From Collinsella aerofaciens (GTDB lineage Bacteria; Actinomycetota; Coriobacteriia; Coriobacteriales; Coriobacteriaceae): DNA of 42,806 nt. A program made the translations under genes and the position numbers. Below, one piece after another: positions 16,399 through 24,722 of this stretch. The DNA lies in contig NZ_JAHONA010000019.1 in assembly GCF_019131995.1 (NCBI RefSeq), forward strand, positions 1-42,806, in the 5' to 3' direction. Under the pieces are notes generated by a model. That model was given only the letters and a program-made list of their open reading frames with translations. It searched no databases and was not told the origin of the DNA. Within the stretch, counting starts at the first letter, position 1. Each line of letters opens with the position of its first letter.

Positions 16399-16530
16399 CC
16401 GCCGTTCTAACGAACGGCGGACCGGTCGACGCTGCGCGCCGTCCAGAGCGATAATTTGTCATTCATAAGGCAAGGCATAGACCTTCTGGTCATGCCTTGC
16501 CTTTTTCATGCCACTTGTTCGCTCTGGACG
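16399..16530 (+). other. 3'-end structured element, copy 1
   Basis: Starts 5 nt after the epimerase stop. Hairpin CCGCCGTTC-TAAC-GAACGGCGG (16399-16420); outer stem CGTCCAGAGCGA (16440-16451) with TCGCTCTGGACG (16519-16530). The inner hairpin AAGGCAAGGCAT-a-GACC-TTCT-GGTC-ATGCCTTGCCTT (16467-16503) is followed by a T run to 16506, so it also reads as a terminator. Compared with the other copies, the inner loop is the reverse complement (TTCT instead of AGAA). Confidence 0.75.
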
Positions 16531-16556
16531 TCGCTCGCCGGCATTGCCAAAACATC

Positions 16557-16574
16557 GACGTCCCCAATGACTAC
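16557..16574. repeat. partial REP-like unit, family B
   Basis: Contains GACGTCCCCAATGACTACC, the reverse complement of the family B core (GTCATTGGGGACGT). It lies between the structured element and the amino acid transporter operon. Confidence 0.5.
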
Positions 16575-16672
16575 CGTGTGTCTATTAATTTTTCGAGCTT
16601 GTGCTGCGCTGCTGGTCGCTGGCGTATATCCTGTTAAGTCGTCAGCATACGATTCAACAGGGAAGGCAGATT

Positions 16673-17599
16673 ATGCATTCTCCCCATCAACGCGACGCGC
16701 ATCCACAGCCGGTATGCAGCCGTCGCATCTTTTTGGGAAGCGCTCTCGCTGCGAGCGCTTCCGTCGTCGCCGGCGCGCTCGCCGGCTGTCAGCGCCCGTC
16801 CACGCTCAAGGTGGTTCAGCCCACGACGGGCGGCGGTCGCGACGACCTGTCCGATTCCGTGATCGGCAAGGACAAGATCCGCATCGGCATGGAGGCGGCC
16901 TACGCCCCGTACAACTGGCAGGTCTCCGAAGCCAGCGAGTACACCATCCCCATCGACAACGTGAAGGGCGCCTATGCCGATGGTTACGACGTGCAGATCG
17001 CCAAGATCGTCTGCAAGGCCCTCGGTGGCGAGCCCGTTGCCGTCAAGCAGAGCTTCTCGGGTCTTATCGATTCGCTCAACAACGGCCAAATCGACCTCAT
17101 CATCGCCGGCATGAGCGCCACGCCCGAGCGCGAGGAGTCCGTCGGCTTTTCCGATCCGTACTTCATTGGCTACTTTGGCCTGTTCGTAAAAGAGGGCTCG
17201 CCCTACCAAAATGCGACCAAGCTCAGCGACTTTAGCGGCGCAACGGTACTCGGCCAAAAGGACACCATGCTCGATACCGTCATCGACGAGATCCCGGGCG
17301 TTGTGCACAAGAACCCGGTCGACTCCGTCCCCACGGTGTTTTCGAACCTGCTGCAGGGCACCTGCGACGCCGTGACCTACAATACCGAGAACGAGAAGGG
17401 CTATATGGCCCAAAACCCGGGTATCGTGCCGATTCAATTTGCCGAGGGCGAGGGCTTTAAGCAGGAGGTCACGGCAAACGTCGGCTGCCGCAAGGGCTCG
17501 GACAAGCTGCTTAAGCTCATCGACAAGACACTCAAGGGCATTAGCCAAGAGGAGCGCGACCAAATGTGGGACGCGTGCCTCGACCGTCAGCCGGCATAG
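16673..17599 (+). CDS. polar amino acid ABC transporter, substrate-binding lipoprotein
   Basis: 308 residues from ATG 16673 (GGGAAGG upstream). The N-terminus has a twin-arginine motif SRRIFLG (16-22) and a lipobox LAGC with Cys at 39, so it is probably a Tat-exported lipoprotein. The mature part is a family-3 binding protein: IRIGMEAAYAPYNW, GYDVQIAKIVCKALGGE, LIDSLNNGQIDLIIAGMSATPEREESVGFSDPY and Arg/Asp ligand positions. These are typical for amino acid binders (His, Arg, Gln, cystine types). First gene of a three-gene importer operon with the permease 9 nt on and the ATPase after it. The exact ligand is unknown. Confidence 0.92.
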   Translation: MHSPHQRDAHPQPVCSRRIFLGSALAASASVVAGALAGCQRPSTLKVVQPTTGGGRDDLSDSVIGKDKIRIGMEAAYAPYNWQVSEASEYTIPIDNVKGAYADGYDVQIAKIVCKALGGEPVAVKQSFSGLIDSLNNGQIDLIIAGMSATPEREESVGFSDPYFIGYFGLFVKEGSPYQNATKLSDFSGATVLGQKDTMLDTVIDEIPGVVHKNPVDSVPTVFSNLLQGTCDAVTYNTENEKGYMAQNPGIVPIQFAEGEGFKQEVTANVGCRKGSDKLLKLIDKTLKGISQEERDQMWDACLDRQPA

Positions 17600-17608
17600 G
17601 GAGGCAGC

Positions 17609-18757
17609 ATGAAAACCATTAATCGCCTGGCCTCCTTTTTCAAGGCCGACCACCGTTATGTATACCTGGGCACGAGTGTTATCGCGGCGCTCGGCCTGGC
17701 GTTTAGCCAACGCAACCCCACGCCGATGAGTTTCTTGGCGCCTACGGGCGTGTTCCAAGACTGCCTCTGGGCAATCCTTTGGGCCTGGCTCGTCGTGTCG
17801 GCGGCGGCGCTGGTCACCAAGCTTATGCACTGGAGCGACTATCGCGTAAAGTCGCCGTTCGCATCCGAGCGTTGCCGTCGTGGCGCACGCCTGGGCAGCT
17901 ACGTCGTGGTCGCCATCGCGGCAGTTTTCTTTATCGACCGCTGCGTCATGTCGTTTATCGACCTGGTGCAGGTGAGTATTGTCTCGGACTCCAACCCCAG
18001 CGACTTTTTGTCGAGCCTGGTCTACATGACCTACAAGAGCGGGGACTTCTTTATTCGCGGTATCGAGATCACCATCGCGCTTGCCACCTTCGGCACCGTC
18101 ATCGCATTCTTCCTGGCACTGCTCTTTGTGTTCCTGCGTATTCAGACCTTCGACCGCGTGGATAACGACCTGGTGCGCTTCTTTAAGAGTATCGGCCGCG
18201 GCTTTGCGACCATCTACTCCACCATCGTGCGCGGCACGCCCATGATGGTCCAGGGCCTGCTCATCTATTACGCGGGCTTCACCGTTTTGCGCGGCATGGG
18301 CTTCGAGACCGCTCAGGCCAACCAGATTTGGAGCACCTTCACCGCCGGCCTCGTTACCATCTCGCTCAACTCCACCGCCTACATGATGGAGGTCCTGCGC
18401 GGCGGCATCGAGTCCATCGATCCCGGCCAGGCCGAGGCGGCGCGCTCGCTGGGCCTTTCGCAGTGGCAGGCTATGCGCAAGGTCGTGTTCCCCCAGGGCA
18501 TTAAAAACGCGATTCCGGCGCTCACCAACGAGCTCATCATCAACATCAAGGATTCGTCGGTGCTCTCGGTCATCGGCGTGTTCGACCTCATGTACGCCAC
18601 CACCACCGTCGCCGGCGTGTACTACCGCCAGATGGAGGTCTACTGCGTGGCGCTCGTGGTCTACCTGATCCTGACGCTCGTGGCGAGCCGCCTGCTCGAG
18701 GCCTTTGGCAAAAAGCTCGGCGCCGAGGCTCCGGTCACGCTGCCCAGCTCCAACTAG
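17609..18757 (+). CDS. amino acid ABC transporter permease with extended N-terminus
   Basis: 382 residues, longer than the usual 220-250. The C-terminal 240 residues are a classical HisM/GlnP-type permease: helices start near 150, the family motif is [10 protein letters not shown], and the EAA loop reads [21 protein letters not shown]. The first 145 residues add about three more membrane helices (near 18-35, 52-72 and 93-112) and a Cys/Arg-rich loop, absent from textbook members. The start ATG has GGGAGGC 5 nt upstream. A single permease gene suggests a homodimer in the complex. Confidence 0.9.
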   Translation: MKTINRLASFFKADHRYVYLGTSVIAALGLAFSQRNPTPMSFLAPTGVFQDCLWAILWAWLVVSAAALVTKLMHWSDYRVKSPFASERCRRGARLGSYVVVAIAAVFFIDRCVMSFIDLVQVSIVSDSNPSDFLSSLVYMTYKSGDFFIRGIEITIALATFGTVIAFFLALLFVFLRIQTFDRVDNDLVRFFKSIGRGFATIYSTIVRGTPMMVQGLLIYYAGFTVLRGMGFETAQANQIWSTFTAGLVTISLNSTAYMMEVLRGGIESIDPGQAEAARSLGLSQWQAMRKVVFPQGIKNAIPALTNELIINIKDSSVLSVIGVFDLMYATTTVAGVYYRQMEVYCVALVVYLILTLVASRLLEAFGKKLGAEAPVTLPSSN

Positions 18758-18779
18758 GCTCAAGACGAGGAGAATTATC

Positions 18780-19565
18780 ATGGCAGATACCGCCATTACC
18801 GGCGTTGCGGCCGCCGCACAGACCAATGAGCCGCTCATCCGCGTTGAGGGCCTGCGCAAGAGCTTCGGCTCGCTCGAGGTACTCAAGGGCATCGACCTGT
18901 CCGTCAATCCCGGCGAGGTCGTCACCATCATCGGCGCCTCGGGTTCGGGCAAGTCGACCTTCCTGCGCTGCCTCAACCTGCTCGAGACTCCGGACGCGGG
19001 CCACATTTGGTTCCACGGCCAGGACCTCACGGCCGAGCGCTGCAACATCAACAAGCTGCGCGAGGACATCGGCATGGTGTTCCAGGGCTTTAACCTGTTC
19101 AACAACATGGATGTGCTCGACAACTGCACGCTCGCGCCCGTCACGCTCAAAAAGATGAGCAAGGCCGAGGCCGAGAAGGTCGCGATGGAGCATCTGACGA
19201 GCGTGGGGCTCGAGAAGTTCGCGCACGCCGCCGTGGGTCGCCTGTCCGGCGGCCAAAAGCAGCGCGTTGCCATCGCTCGTGCCCTATGTATGAATCCGCA
19301 GATCATGCTGTTCGACGAGCCGACCTCCGCACTCGACCCCGAGATCGTGGGAGAGGTGCTCGAGGTCATGCGCAAGCTCGCTGCCGACGGCATGACCATG
19401 GTCGTCGTCACGCACGAGATGGCCTTTGCCCGCACGGTGTCCGACCGCGTGGTCTTTATGGACAAGGGCGTGGTCCTCGAGGACGCCGCGCCGGCGGAGC
19501 TCTTTGGCAACCCCAAGCACCAGCGTACCCGCGAGTTCCTCTCACGTTATCTCGAGGACAAGTAA
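18780..19565 (+). CDS. amino acid ABC transporter ATP-binding protein (GlnQ/HisP type)
   Basis: 261 residues from ATG 18780, after GAGGAG. The first 20 residues are variable; the ATPase domain follows. Walker A is GASGSGKST (about residues 51-59), signature [15 protein letters not shown], Walker [15 protein letters not shown], switch His in [27 protein letters not shown] is the usual Q-loop area of polar amino acid importers. It completes the importer with the binding protein and permease upstream. A G/C hairpin follows 24 nt after the stop. Confidence 0.95.
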   Translation: MADTAITGVAAAAQTNEPLIRVEGLRKSFGSLEVLKGIDLSVNPGEVVTIIGASGSGKSTFLRCLNLLETPDAGHIWFHGQDLTAERCNINKLREDIGMVFQGFNLFNNMDVLDNCTLAPVTLKKMSKAEAEKVAMEHLTSVGLEKFAHAAVGRLSGGQKQRVAIARALCMNPQIMLFDEPTSALDPEIVGEVLEVMRKLAADGMTMVVVTHEMAFARTVSDRVVFMDKGVVLEDAAPAELFGNPKHQRTREFLSRYLEDK

Positions 19566-19588
19566 ACGACCGCAAACGCTTATGTGGC

Positions 19589-19613
19589 AGGGCCGCTCCG
19601 GTGGGGCGGCCCT
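19589..19613 (+). terminator. GC hairpin after the amino acid importer operon
   Basis: Arms AGGGCCGC (19589-19596) and GCGGCCCT (19606-19613). There is no T run (CGTCATCAC follows), so it may be an mRNA-stabilising or partial terminator hairpin. The next gene starts 25 nt on and may be partly co-transcribed. Confidence 0.45.
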
Positions 19614-19637
19614 CGTCATCACAATCGAAAGGATGTC

Positions 19638-21053
19638 ATGGCCGAGGTTTGGCGCTTCTTTGCGCATGAGGATGATTTTGCCGGTATAGACGAGGCCGGC
19701 GCATGCGAGCGCCTGGGCCGTGTGCTGTCGTTTCCGACCATTTCGAGCATGGATGCCGAGGCAGTGGACTGGCGGCCGTTCGACGACCTGCGCGCCTATA
19801 TGCAGCAGGCCTGGCCGCACGTATTTACAGCGGGGAAGGTCGAGCTCATCGATCATTCGTTGCTGGTGACGCTTTCCGGCTCCGACCCCGCACTCAAGCC
19901 CGTTGTGCTCATGGGTCACATGGACGTGGTCCCCGTGGTGCCGGGTACCGAGGACGACTGGACGTACGCCCCCTTTAGCGGGCATGTAGACGACACCTAC
20001 ATTTGGGGTCGCGGCGCCATCGATATGAAAGACCAGGTCGCAGGCATTCTCGAGGCGGTTGAGTATGCGCTGGCGCACGGTTGGCAGCACGAGCGCACGC
20101 TGCTCCTGGCCTTTGGCCAGGACGAGGAGACTACGCAGTACGGCGCAGGCGCCATCGGCCGCGCGCTCGAGGAGCGCGGCATTGAGCTTGAGTACCTGAT
20201 CGACGAGGGTGACTACCGCATCGTTCCAGCTGCCGAGTACGGCGCGGGCGAGGGCTGGCTTATGCATGTCGACCTTGCCGAGAAGGGCTACGCCGATATT
20301 GTGCTCAAGACGAAGAGTGAGGGCGGGCATTCGTCCAACCCCTACGGCGGCACATCGCTCGAGGTACTGAGCCGCTCCATCACCGCAATCTGCGATATCG
20401 AGTGGCCGACGCGCGCCACGGACCTGCTTGCCGCACAGCTCGTCGAGCTGGGGCTCTACACGGCGGATGAGATTGCCGCCAACAAGGACGTCATCGTGCG
20501 CGAGTGCCTCGCCAGCAAGAAGCTCTATCCGCTCGTGACCACCACCTGTGCACCGACCCAAATCGAGGGCGGCAGCACCGGCGCCAACGTGATGCCGCAG
20601 GATATGTGGGCCAATATCAACTTCCGCATGCTCGAGGGCACGAGCGTGGCCGAGGTCGTTACCCGCTGCCGCGAGGCGGTTGCCGCGGCGGGCCTTGCCG
20701 GGCGCGTGGAGGTCGAACTCGGCCCCGGCAGCTCCGAGCCTTCGCCGTCTCCGCGCGTCGGCGGGCCGGGGCTCGAGGCCGTCCGCGCCATCGCCGCCCA
20801 CTATTTCCGTGATCCAAAGGGGACGGAGGAAAACGGATCATTCGAGCCAGTGGCAATTGTGCCCTCGACCGTGATCGGTGCGACCGACGCTGCCAACTAC
20901 CAGCACATTTGCCCTGAGTGCATTCGCTTCTCGGCCTTTGTGGTTGATGACGACGAGTGTGATCGCGGCGTCCACGGCACCAACGAGCGCATCACCCGCC
21001 GCGCCTACCTCCAGGGCGTGCGCTTCCTCATCGCCCTGCTCCAAACGCTCTAG
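19638..21053 (+). CDS. M20-family metallopeptidase (carboxypeptidase S-like)
   Basis: 471 residues from ATG 19638 (GAAAGGATG upstream). Di-zinc ligands follow the M20 pattern: His in LMGHMDVVPV (with DVV), bridging Asp in WGRGAIDMKDQ, Glu-Glu in GQDEETTQYGA, a later acidic ligand (IDEGD), and the C-terminal His in GVHGTNERI. The dimerisation domain contains GGHSSNPYGGTS. VPVVPGTEDDWTYAPFSG is typical of the CPS1/PM20D-like group, so it probably removes C-terminal residues from small peptides or hydrolyses N-acyl amino acids. No signal peptide. Its place right after an amino acid importer fits peptide or amino acid use. Confidence 0.9.
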   Translation: MAEVWRFFAHEDDFAGIDEAGACERLGRVLSFPTISSMDAEAVDWRPFDDLRAYMQQAWPHVFTAGKVELIDHSLLVTLSGSDPALKPVVLMGHMDVVPVVPGTEDDWTYAPFSGHVDDTYIWGRGAIDMKDQVAGILEAVEYALAHGWQHERTLLLAFGQDEETTQYGAGAIGRALEERGIELEYLIDEGDYRIVPAAEYGAGEGWLMHVDLAEKGYADIVLKTKSEGGHSSNPYGGTSLEVLSRSITAICDIEWPTRATDLLAAQLVELGLYTADEIAANKDVIVRECLASKKLYPLVTTTCAPTQIEGGSTGANVMPQDMWANINFRMLEGTSVAEVVTRCREAVAAAGLAGRVEVELGPGSSEPSPSPRVGGPGLEAVRAIAAHYFRDPKGTEENGSFEPVAIVPSTVIGATDAANYQHICPECIRFSAFVVDDDECDRGVHGTNERITRRAYLQGVRFLIALLQTL

Positions 21054-21056
21054 AAT

Positions 21057-21099
21057 GCGACAAGGCGATAGTCCCTTTGTTAGCCGTTGGGGACGTCCA
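21057..21099. repeat. decayed family A plus family B REP remnants
   Basis: GCGACAAGGCGATAGTCCCTTTGT resembles the family A palindrome with several changes; GCCGTTGGGGACGTCC is a family B core. They lie in the 247-nt gap before prfA, which also has a GTATGGG/CCCATAC inverted repeat (about 21147-21178). Confidence 0.5.
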
Positions 21100-21300
21100 C
21101 TCATTCCGTGCGGGTTATATGCAGGTTTGCCTGCGCACGCTATCATGTATGGGTTAGACCGCAATTATGTACCCCATACGCGAAGGGATGCGCATGTATC
21201 TGAAGATCGACATGCTCTAGCTGGACTTACCCCCGCAGCGGCGCCCCGCGCCCCATCAATTCTGCCGATTTTCGCCTTCACGCATATAAAGGAGTCCGTC

Positions 21301-22368
21301 ATGCGCGACAAGCTCGAAAAGATCATCAAGGCCTACGAGGAGCTCGAGAAGAAGCTTTCCGACCCGGCCGTCGCCTCCGATATCAAGGAGTTCACGCGTC
21401 TCAACAAGGAGTACGCGCACCAGTCCGACCTCATTGCCGCCTCGCGCGAGTACATCGGCGCGCTCGATGACATCGAGGCTGCCAAGGAAATGCTGCACGA
21501 TACCACCGATGCCGATGAGAAGGAGATGCTCCAGATGGACATCTCCGAAAACGAGGCCAAGCTTCCCCAGCTCGAGGAAGACATCAAGTACATGCTCATC
21601 CCGAGCGACCCCAACGACGACAAGAACACCATCGTCGAGATCCGCTCCGCCGCCGGTGGCGACGAGGCGGCCATCTTCGCCGGCGATCTGTACAAGATGT
21701 ACCAGCGCTTTTGCGAGTCGCGCGGCTGGAAGACTACCGTGCTCGATTCCAGCCCCAGCGAGGCCGGTGGCTTTAAGTCCATCGAGTTCAAGGTCGAGGG
21801 CGACCGCGTCTACTCCGTCATGAAGTTCGAGTCCGGCGTGCACCGCGTCCAGCGCGTTCCCAAGACTGAGTCCCAGGGCCGCATTCAGACCTCCACGGCT
21901 ACCGTCGCCGTACTTCCCGAGGCCGAGGAGATCGACGTCCAGATCAACCAGTCCGACCTGCGCATCGACACCTACTGCGCCTCCGGCCCTGGCGGTCAGT
22001 GCGTTAACACTACCTACTCCGCCGTGCGCATCACCCACCTGCCCACCAACACCGTGGTGCAGTCACAGGAGCAGCGTTCCCAGATCCAGAACCGCGAGGT
22101 CTGCATGCAGATGCTGCGTGCCCGTCTGTACGAGATGGAGCTCGAGAAGCAGCAGGCAGAACTCGGTGCCGAGCGCCAGAGCCAGATCGGCCACGGCAAC
22201 CGTTCCGAGAAGATCCGTACCTACAACCAGCCCCAGGACCGCGTGACCGATCACCGCATCGGTTTCAACTCCACCTACAACGGCGTCCTTCTGGGCGATC
22301 AGCTCGGCACCGTCATCGAGGCACTCGCCGCCGCCGAGCGAGCCGAGAAGCTGGCACAGGCTGTGTAG
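21301..22368 (+). CDS. prfA: peptide chain release factor 1
   Basis: 355 residues from ATG 21301 (AAAGGAG upstream). Domain order is normal: an N-terminal helical region, then the superdomain with SGPGGQCVNTTYSAVRITH (near 230), whose GGQ loop triggers peptidyl-tRNA hydrolysis. The stop-codon recognition motif of RF1 (P-A/V-T type) falls in the domain before it, and the conserved RVP follows HRVQRVPKTESQGR. The end, YNGVLLGDQLGTVIEAL, is typical. It recognises UAA and UAG. prmC, which methylates the GGQ glutamine, lies downstream, the usual pairing. Ends with a 3' structured element. Confidence 0.97.
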   Translation: MRDKLEKIIKAYEELEKKLSDPAVASDIKEFTRLNKEYAHQSDLIAASREYIGALDDIEAAKEMLHDTTDADEKEMLQMDISENEAKLPQLEEDIKYMLIPSDPNDDKNTIVEIRSAAGGDEAAIFAGDLYKMYQRFCESRGWKTTVLDSSPSEAGGFKSIEFKVEGDRVYSVMKFESGVHRVQRVPKTESQGRIQTSTATVAVLPEAEEIDVQINQSDLRIDTYCASGPGGQCVNTTYSAVRITHLPTNTVVQSQEQRSQIQNREVCMQMLRARLYEMELEKQQAELGAERQSQIGHGNRSEKIRTYNQPQDRVTDHRIGFNSTYNGVLLGDQLGTVIEALAAAERAEKLAQAV

Positions 22369-22371
22369 GTT

Positions 22372-22501
22372 CCGCCGTTCTACCGAACGGCGGACCAGCC
22401 GACGCTGCGCGGGCCGCATTTGGACAATCTGACGTTCAACTTCAAGGGCGCGACCAGAAGGTCAGCGCCCTTTCGTTTCACGTCACCTTGTCTCAAATGC
22501 G
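22372..22501 (+). other. 3'-end structured element, copy 3
   Basis: Begins 3 nt after the prfA stop. Hairpin CCGCCGTTC-TACC-GAACGGCGG (22372-22393); outer stem CGCATTTG-GACAA (22415-22426) with TTGTCTCAAATGCG (22488-22501), leaving one bulged base. Inner hairpin AAGGGCGC-GACC-AGAA-GGTC-a-GCGCCCTT (22444-22472). Stem sequence differs from the other copies but pairing is kept. Confidence 0.75.
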
Positions 22502-22580
22502 ACCCGCTCGCTGTCCGTCCTCTACCTGCGGCGCTGCCTTGCTCCGGATGCGGTATGCTCAACCTGCGGCGCCTTAGAGG

Positions 22581-22609
22581 TAGTCATTGGGGACGTTCTT
22601 AAATGACTA
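22581..22609. repeat. REP-like unit, family B
   Basis: TAGTCATT...AATGACTA arms enclose GGGGACGTTCTT. It differs from 38186-38214 by one base. Confidence 0.75.
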
Positions 22610-22612
22610 GGT

Positions 22613-22925
22613 TGGGCACATTGCTTTGAGATGTTATTCAATCGGCTTTGATGGCCATGAAGCCGGCTACCTGCTCAAAGAAATTAGCGGCATTTATCTG
22701 CTATTGAAAATAATGCTCAAAAAATCGTTCAAGAAGTCGCAGTGCATTTTTTGATGCGTCGCACGTCAAGTGATTTGGCAAGTTCTTGGTTAGATATTGG
22801 TCAGTTTTGGGTCAACCTTGCCAAAAGCTTGACGAATGCAGATTTTGACGTCGACGAATGAGCACTTCAGGCAGGTTCCAAGCAAAAATCTGGGCTGATT
22901 CTCGATAATCGCCTTCAATCGTCCC
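22613..22925. other. AT-richer island without a gene
   Basis: About 310 nt that are visibly AT-richer than the flanks (e.g. ATTGAAAATAATGCTC, GCATTTTTTGATGC). No open frame looks like protein. It may be a remnant of foreign DNA or a decayed gene. The prmC promoter candidate begins directly after it. Confidence 0.45.
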
Positions 22926-22952
22926 TTGCCAAGCGCTGGCCTCGCGTACAAT
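22926..22952 (+). promoter_or_regulatory. possible prmC promoter
   Basis: TTGCCA (22926-22931) and TACAAT (22947-22952) with a 15-nt spacer, slightly short. It stands about 50 nt before the prmC start and fits a separate prmC transcript after the repeats. Confidence 0.35.
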
Positions 22953-23000
22953 CTGCTCCGACATTCGCGCGCCGTCCGGCGCTTAAGAGGGGAGGGCCCC

Positions 23001-24251
23001 ATGGCAAACGAGATCTGGACCATCAAGCGTTGTCTCGAGTGGACCAAGGAGTACCTGGCCGAGCGCGGCGAGGAGCACCCCCGTCTTTCTGCCGAGTGGC
23101 TGCTGTGTGCCGCCACGGGCCTGGCGCGCATTGACCTATATATGCGTATGGACGAGACGCTTAACGCGGCCCAGCTCGAGACCATGCATGCGGCCGTTGT
23201 CCGCCGCGCTAAGGGCGAGCCGCTGCAATACATCACCGGCAGCACGCAGTTTCGCATGATCGACGTCGCGTGCGCCCCCGGTGTGCTCATTCCGCGCCCC
23301 GAGACCGAGATGCTCGTCGAGGAAGTCCTCAATTATCTGGATGCCGAGGTGCTGAGCCCCGAGGCTGCTGCCCGCCAGCGTGTTGAGCTGCCTTGGAACG
23401 ATGAGGTCGAAGAGGCCCGCAAAGCCGAGGCGGCGCTGGCCGACGAGCGCGCGACTGCCGAGCGCCGTGCCGCTAACCTGACGGCTGCCGATGAGGCGGC
23501 GTTAGGCGGCGACGTACTGGGCAGCCGTGCCTATGCCGAGGAACTGGCCGACCGCGAGGCCGAGGAAGCCGCCGCGCAGGCAGCAGAAGCCGAAGCCGCG
23601 GAAGACGCCGAGTCCGAGCTCGACGAATACGGCATCGCCATCGAGGGTGCCGGCCAGGAGACGGCTTCAGCTCAGGATGCCGCTGCGCCTGCCCCAACCG
23701 AGCCCTGCACTGCCCGCGTTCTCGAGGTCGGCTGCGGCACGGGCTGCATTTCGCTCTCCCTTGCCTGGGAGCGCCGCGGCCACGTTACCTGCACCGCCAC
23801 CGATATCGAGCCGCGCGCCATCGATCTGGCCACCAAAAACCGCGACGCCCTCGGCCTCACGGCAGATGAGGTTGCCTTTAGCCTCACCAACCTGGTGAGT
23901 TCCATTCCCCGCGAAGAGTGGGGCACCTTTGATGTGCTCGTCTCCAACCCGCCTTACATCCCGACCGACGTCATGCGCTCGCTGCCGCACGAGGTCAAGG
24001 ACTTTGAGCCCGACCTGGCGCTCGAGGGCGGCGCCGACGGCCTGGACATCTTCCGCCGCCTGCTCAATGCGGCGCCTTACATGCTGCGCGCCGGCGGCCT
24101 GTTTGCCTGCGAGCTCTACGAGGGCGCCCTCGATGCCGCGGCCGAGCTCTGTCGCCAGGCAGGCCTTTCGGACGTGCGTATCGTCCACGACCTCACCGAT
24201 CGTCCCCGCATCGTTCGAGCCATCGTCACCGAGCCCAAACAGCGTATTTAA
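23001..24251 (+). CDS. prmC: release factor glutamine methyltransferase, with a large internal insertion
   Basis: 416 residues from ATG 23001 (GGGGAGGG upstream); the family usually has about 280. The N-terminal five-helix domain is normal (AEWLLCAATGLARIDLYMRMD, then EPLQYITGSTQFRMIDV and VLIPRPETEMLVEE near 97). The SAM motif VLEVGCGTGCISLSLAW starts only near 239, and the catalytic NPPY is at about 316-319 (VSNPPYIPTD). Between them, about 110-120 extra residues, almost all Ala, Glu, Asp and Arg, form a probable long helix or disordered linker. All catalytic parts are present, so the enzyme should still methylate the GGQ glutamine of release factors. Confidence 0.93.
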   Translation: MANEIWTIKRCLEWTKEYLAERGEEHPRLSAEWLLCAATGLARIDLYMRMDETLNAAQLETMHAAVVRRAKGEPLQYITGSTQFRMIDVACAPGVLIPRPETEMLVEEVLNYLDAEVLSPEAAARQRVELPWNDEVEEARKAEAALADERATAERRAANLTAADEAALGGDVLGSRAYAEELADREAEEAAAQAAEAEAAEDAESELDEYGIAIEGAGQETASAQDAAAPAPTEPCTARVLEVGCGTGCISLSLAWERRGHVTCTATDIEPRAIDLATKNRDALGLTADEVAFSLTNLVSSIPREEWGTFDVLVSNPPYIPTDVMRSLPHEVKDFEPDLALEGGADGLDIFRRLLNAAPYMLRAGGLFACELYEGALDAAAELCRQAGLSDVRIVHDLTDRPRIVRAIVTEPKQRI

Positions 24252-24302
24252 GCTGAATTAATAGACATTTGCGCAAGTTTGTCCTTGCAATATACCGTAA
24301 AA

Positions 24303-24317
24303 CTTCTACTATAGAAG
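24303..24317. promoter_or_regulatory. operator candidate of the toxin-antitoxin pair
   Basis: CTTCTA-CTA-TAGAAG, a perfect 6-bp palindrome ending 9 nt before the toxin start. TTGCAA (24286 on) and TACTAT could be -35/-10, putting the palindrome over the -10. Autorepression by the HTH antitoxin would fit; this is inferred. Confidence 0.5.
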
Positions 24318-24326
24318 GAGAAAGGT

Positions 24327-24722
24327 ATGTCAAATCAGCTGCATCGGTACCGTATCGTGCTTGATTACATTGAACCTTGGCTTGATGAGCAGGATGAAGC
24401 TACGCTGAAGCAGATTTATGCAGACCTTTTGGTGCTCGAGAAGGAAGGTCCCAGCCTTGGTCGTCCGCTGGTTGACCGCGTAAAGGGCTCGAAGCTTCAT
24501 CATTTAAAGGAGCTGAGAGTGACGTCGTGTGGTGGGCAGGTGATTCGCATCCTCTTCGCCTTTGACCCCAAACGCCAGGCGGTATTGCTATTGGCGGGTG
24601 ATAAGTCGCGAGCGGGATCGTCAAGGGCAAAATGGAACGGTTGGTATGCGATCAACATTCCAAGGGCCGAGCAAATATACCGTCGCCACGTAAGGAGGCT
24701 CGATCGAGATGGAACTGCATGA
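24327..24722 (+). CDS. RelE/HigB-like toxin (Gp49-like, PF05973 type)
   Basis: 131 residues; ATG after GAAGGAG. The core LHHLKELRV...GQVIRILFAFDPKRQAVLLLAGDKS, followed by a Lys/Trp-rich segment and IPRAEQIYRRHVRRL, follows the HigB/Gp49-like pattern of mRNA interferases that act at the ribosome. Toxin first, antitoxin second, with a 14-nt overlap, is the higBA order. Base composition is less GC-rich than the neighbours and the pair sits between prmC and tsaC, two genes that are often adjacent, so it looks like a later insertion. Toxin activity is inferred from family and context. Confidence 0.85.
   Translation: MSNQLHRYRIVLDYIEPWLDEQDEATLKQIYADLLVLEKEGPSLGRPLVDRVKGSKLHHLKELRVTSCGGQVIRILFAFDPKRQAVLLLAGDKSRAGSSRAKWNGWYAINIPRAEQIYRRHVRRLDRDGTA

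Noticed and set aside
16634..19516. Very long open frame antisense to the amino acid transporter genes
   Set aside because: It is the mirror of well-supported genes with clear motifs. Long antisense frames are expected from GC-rich codon bias.
21188..21220. Ten-codon mini-ORF (MRMYLKIDML) before prfA
   Set aside because: A GAAGGG lies close upstream, but it is too short to judge. There is no codon cluster or attenuator structure to make a leader peptide convincing.
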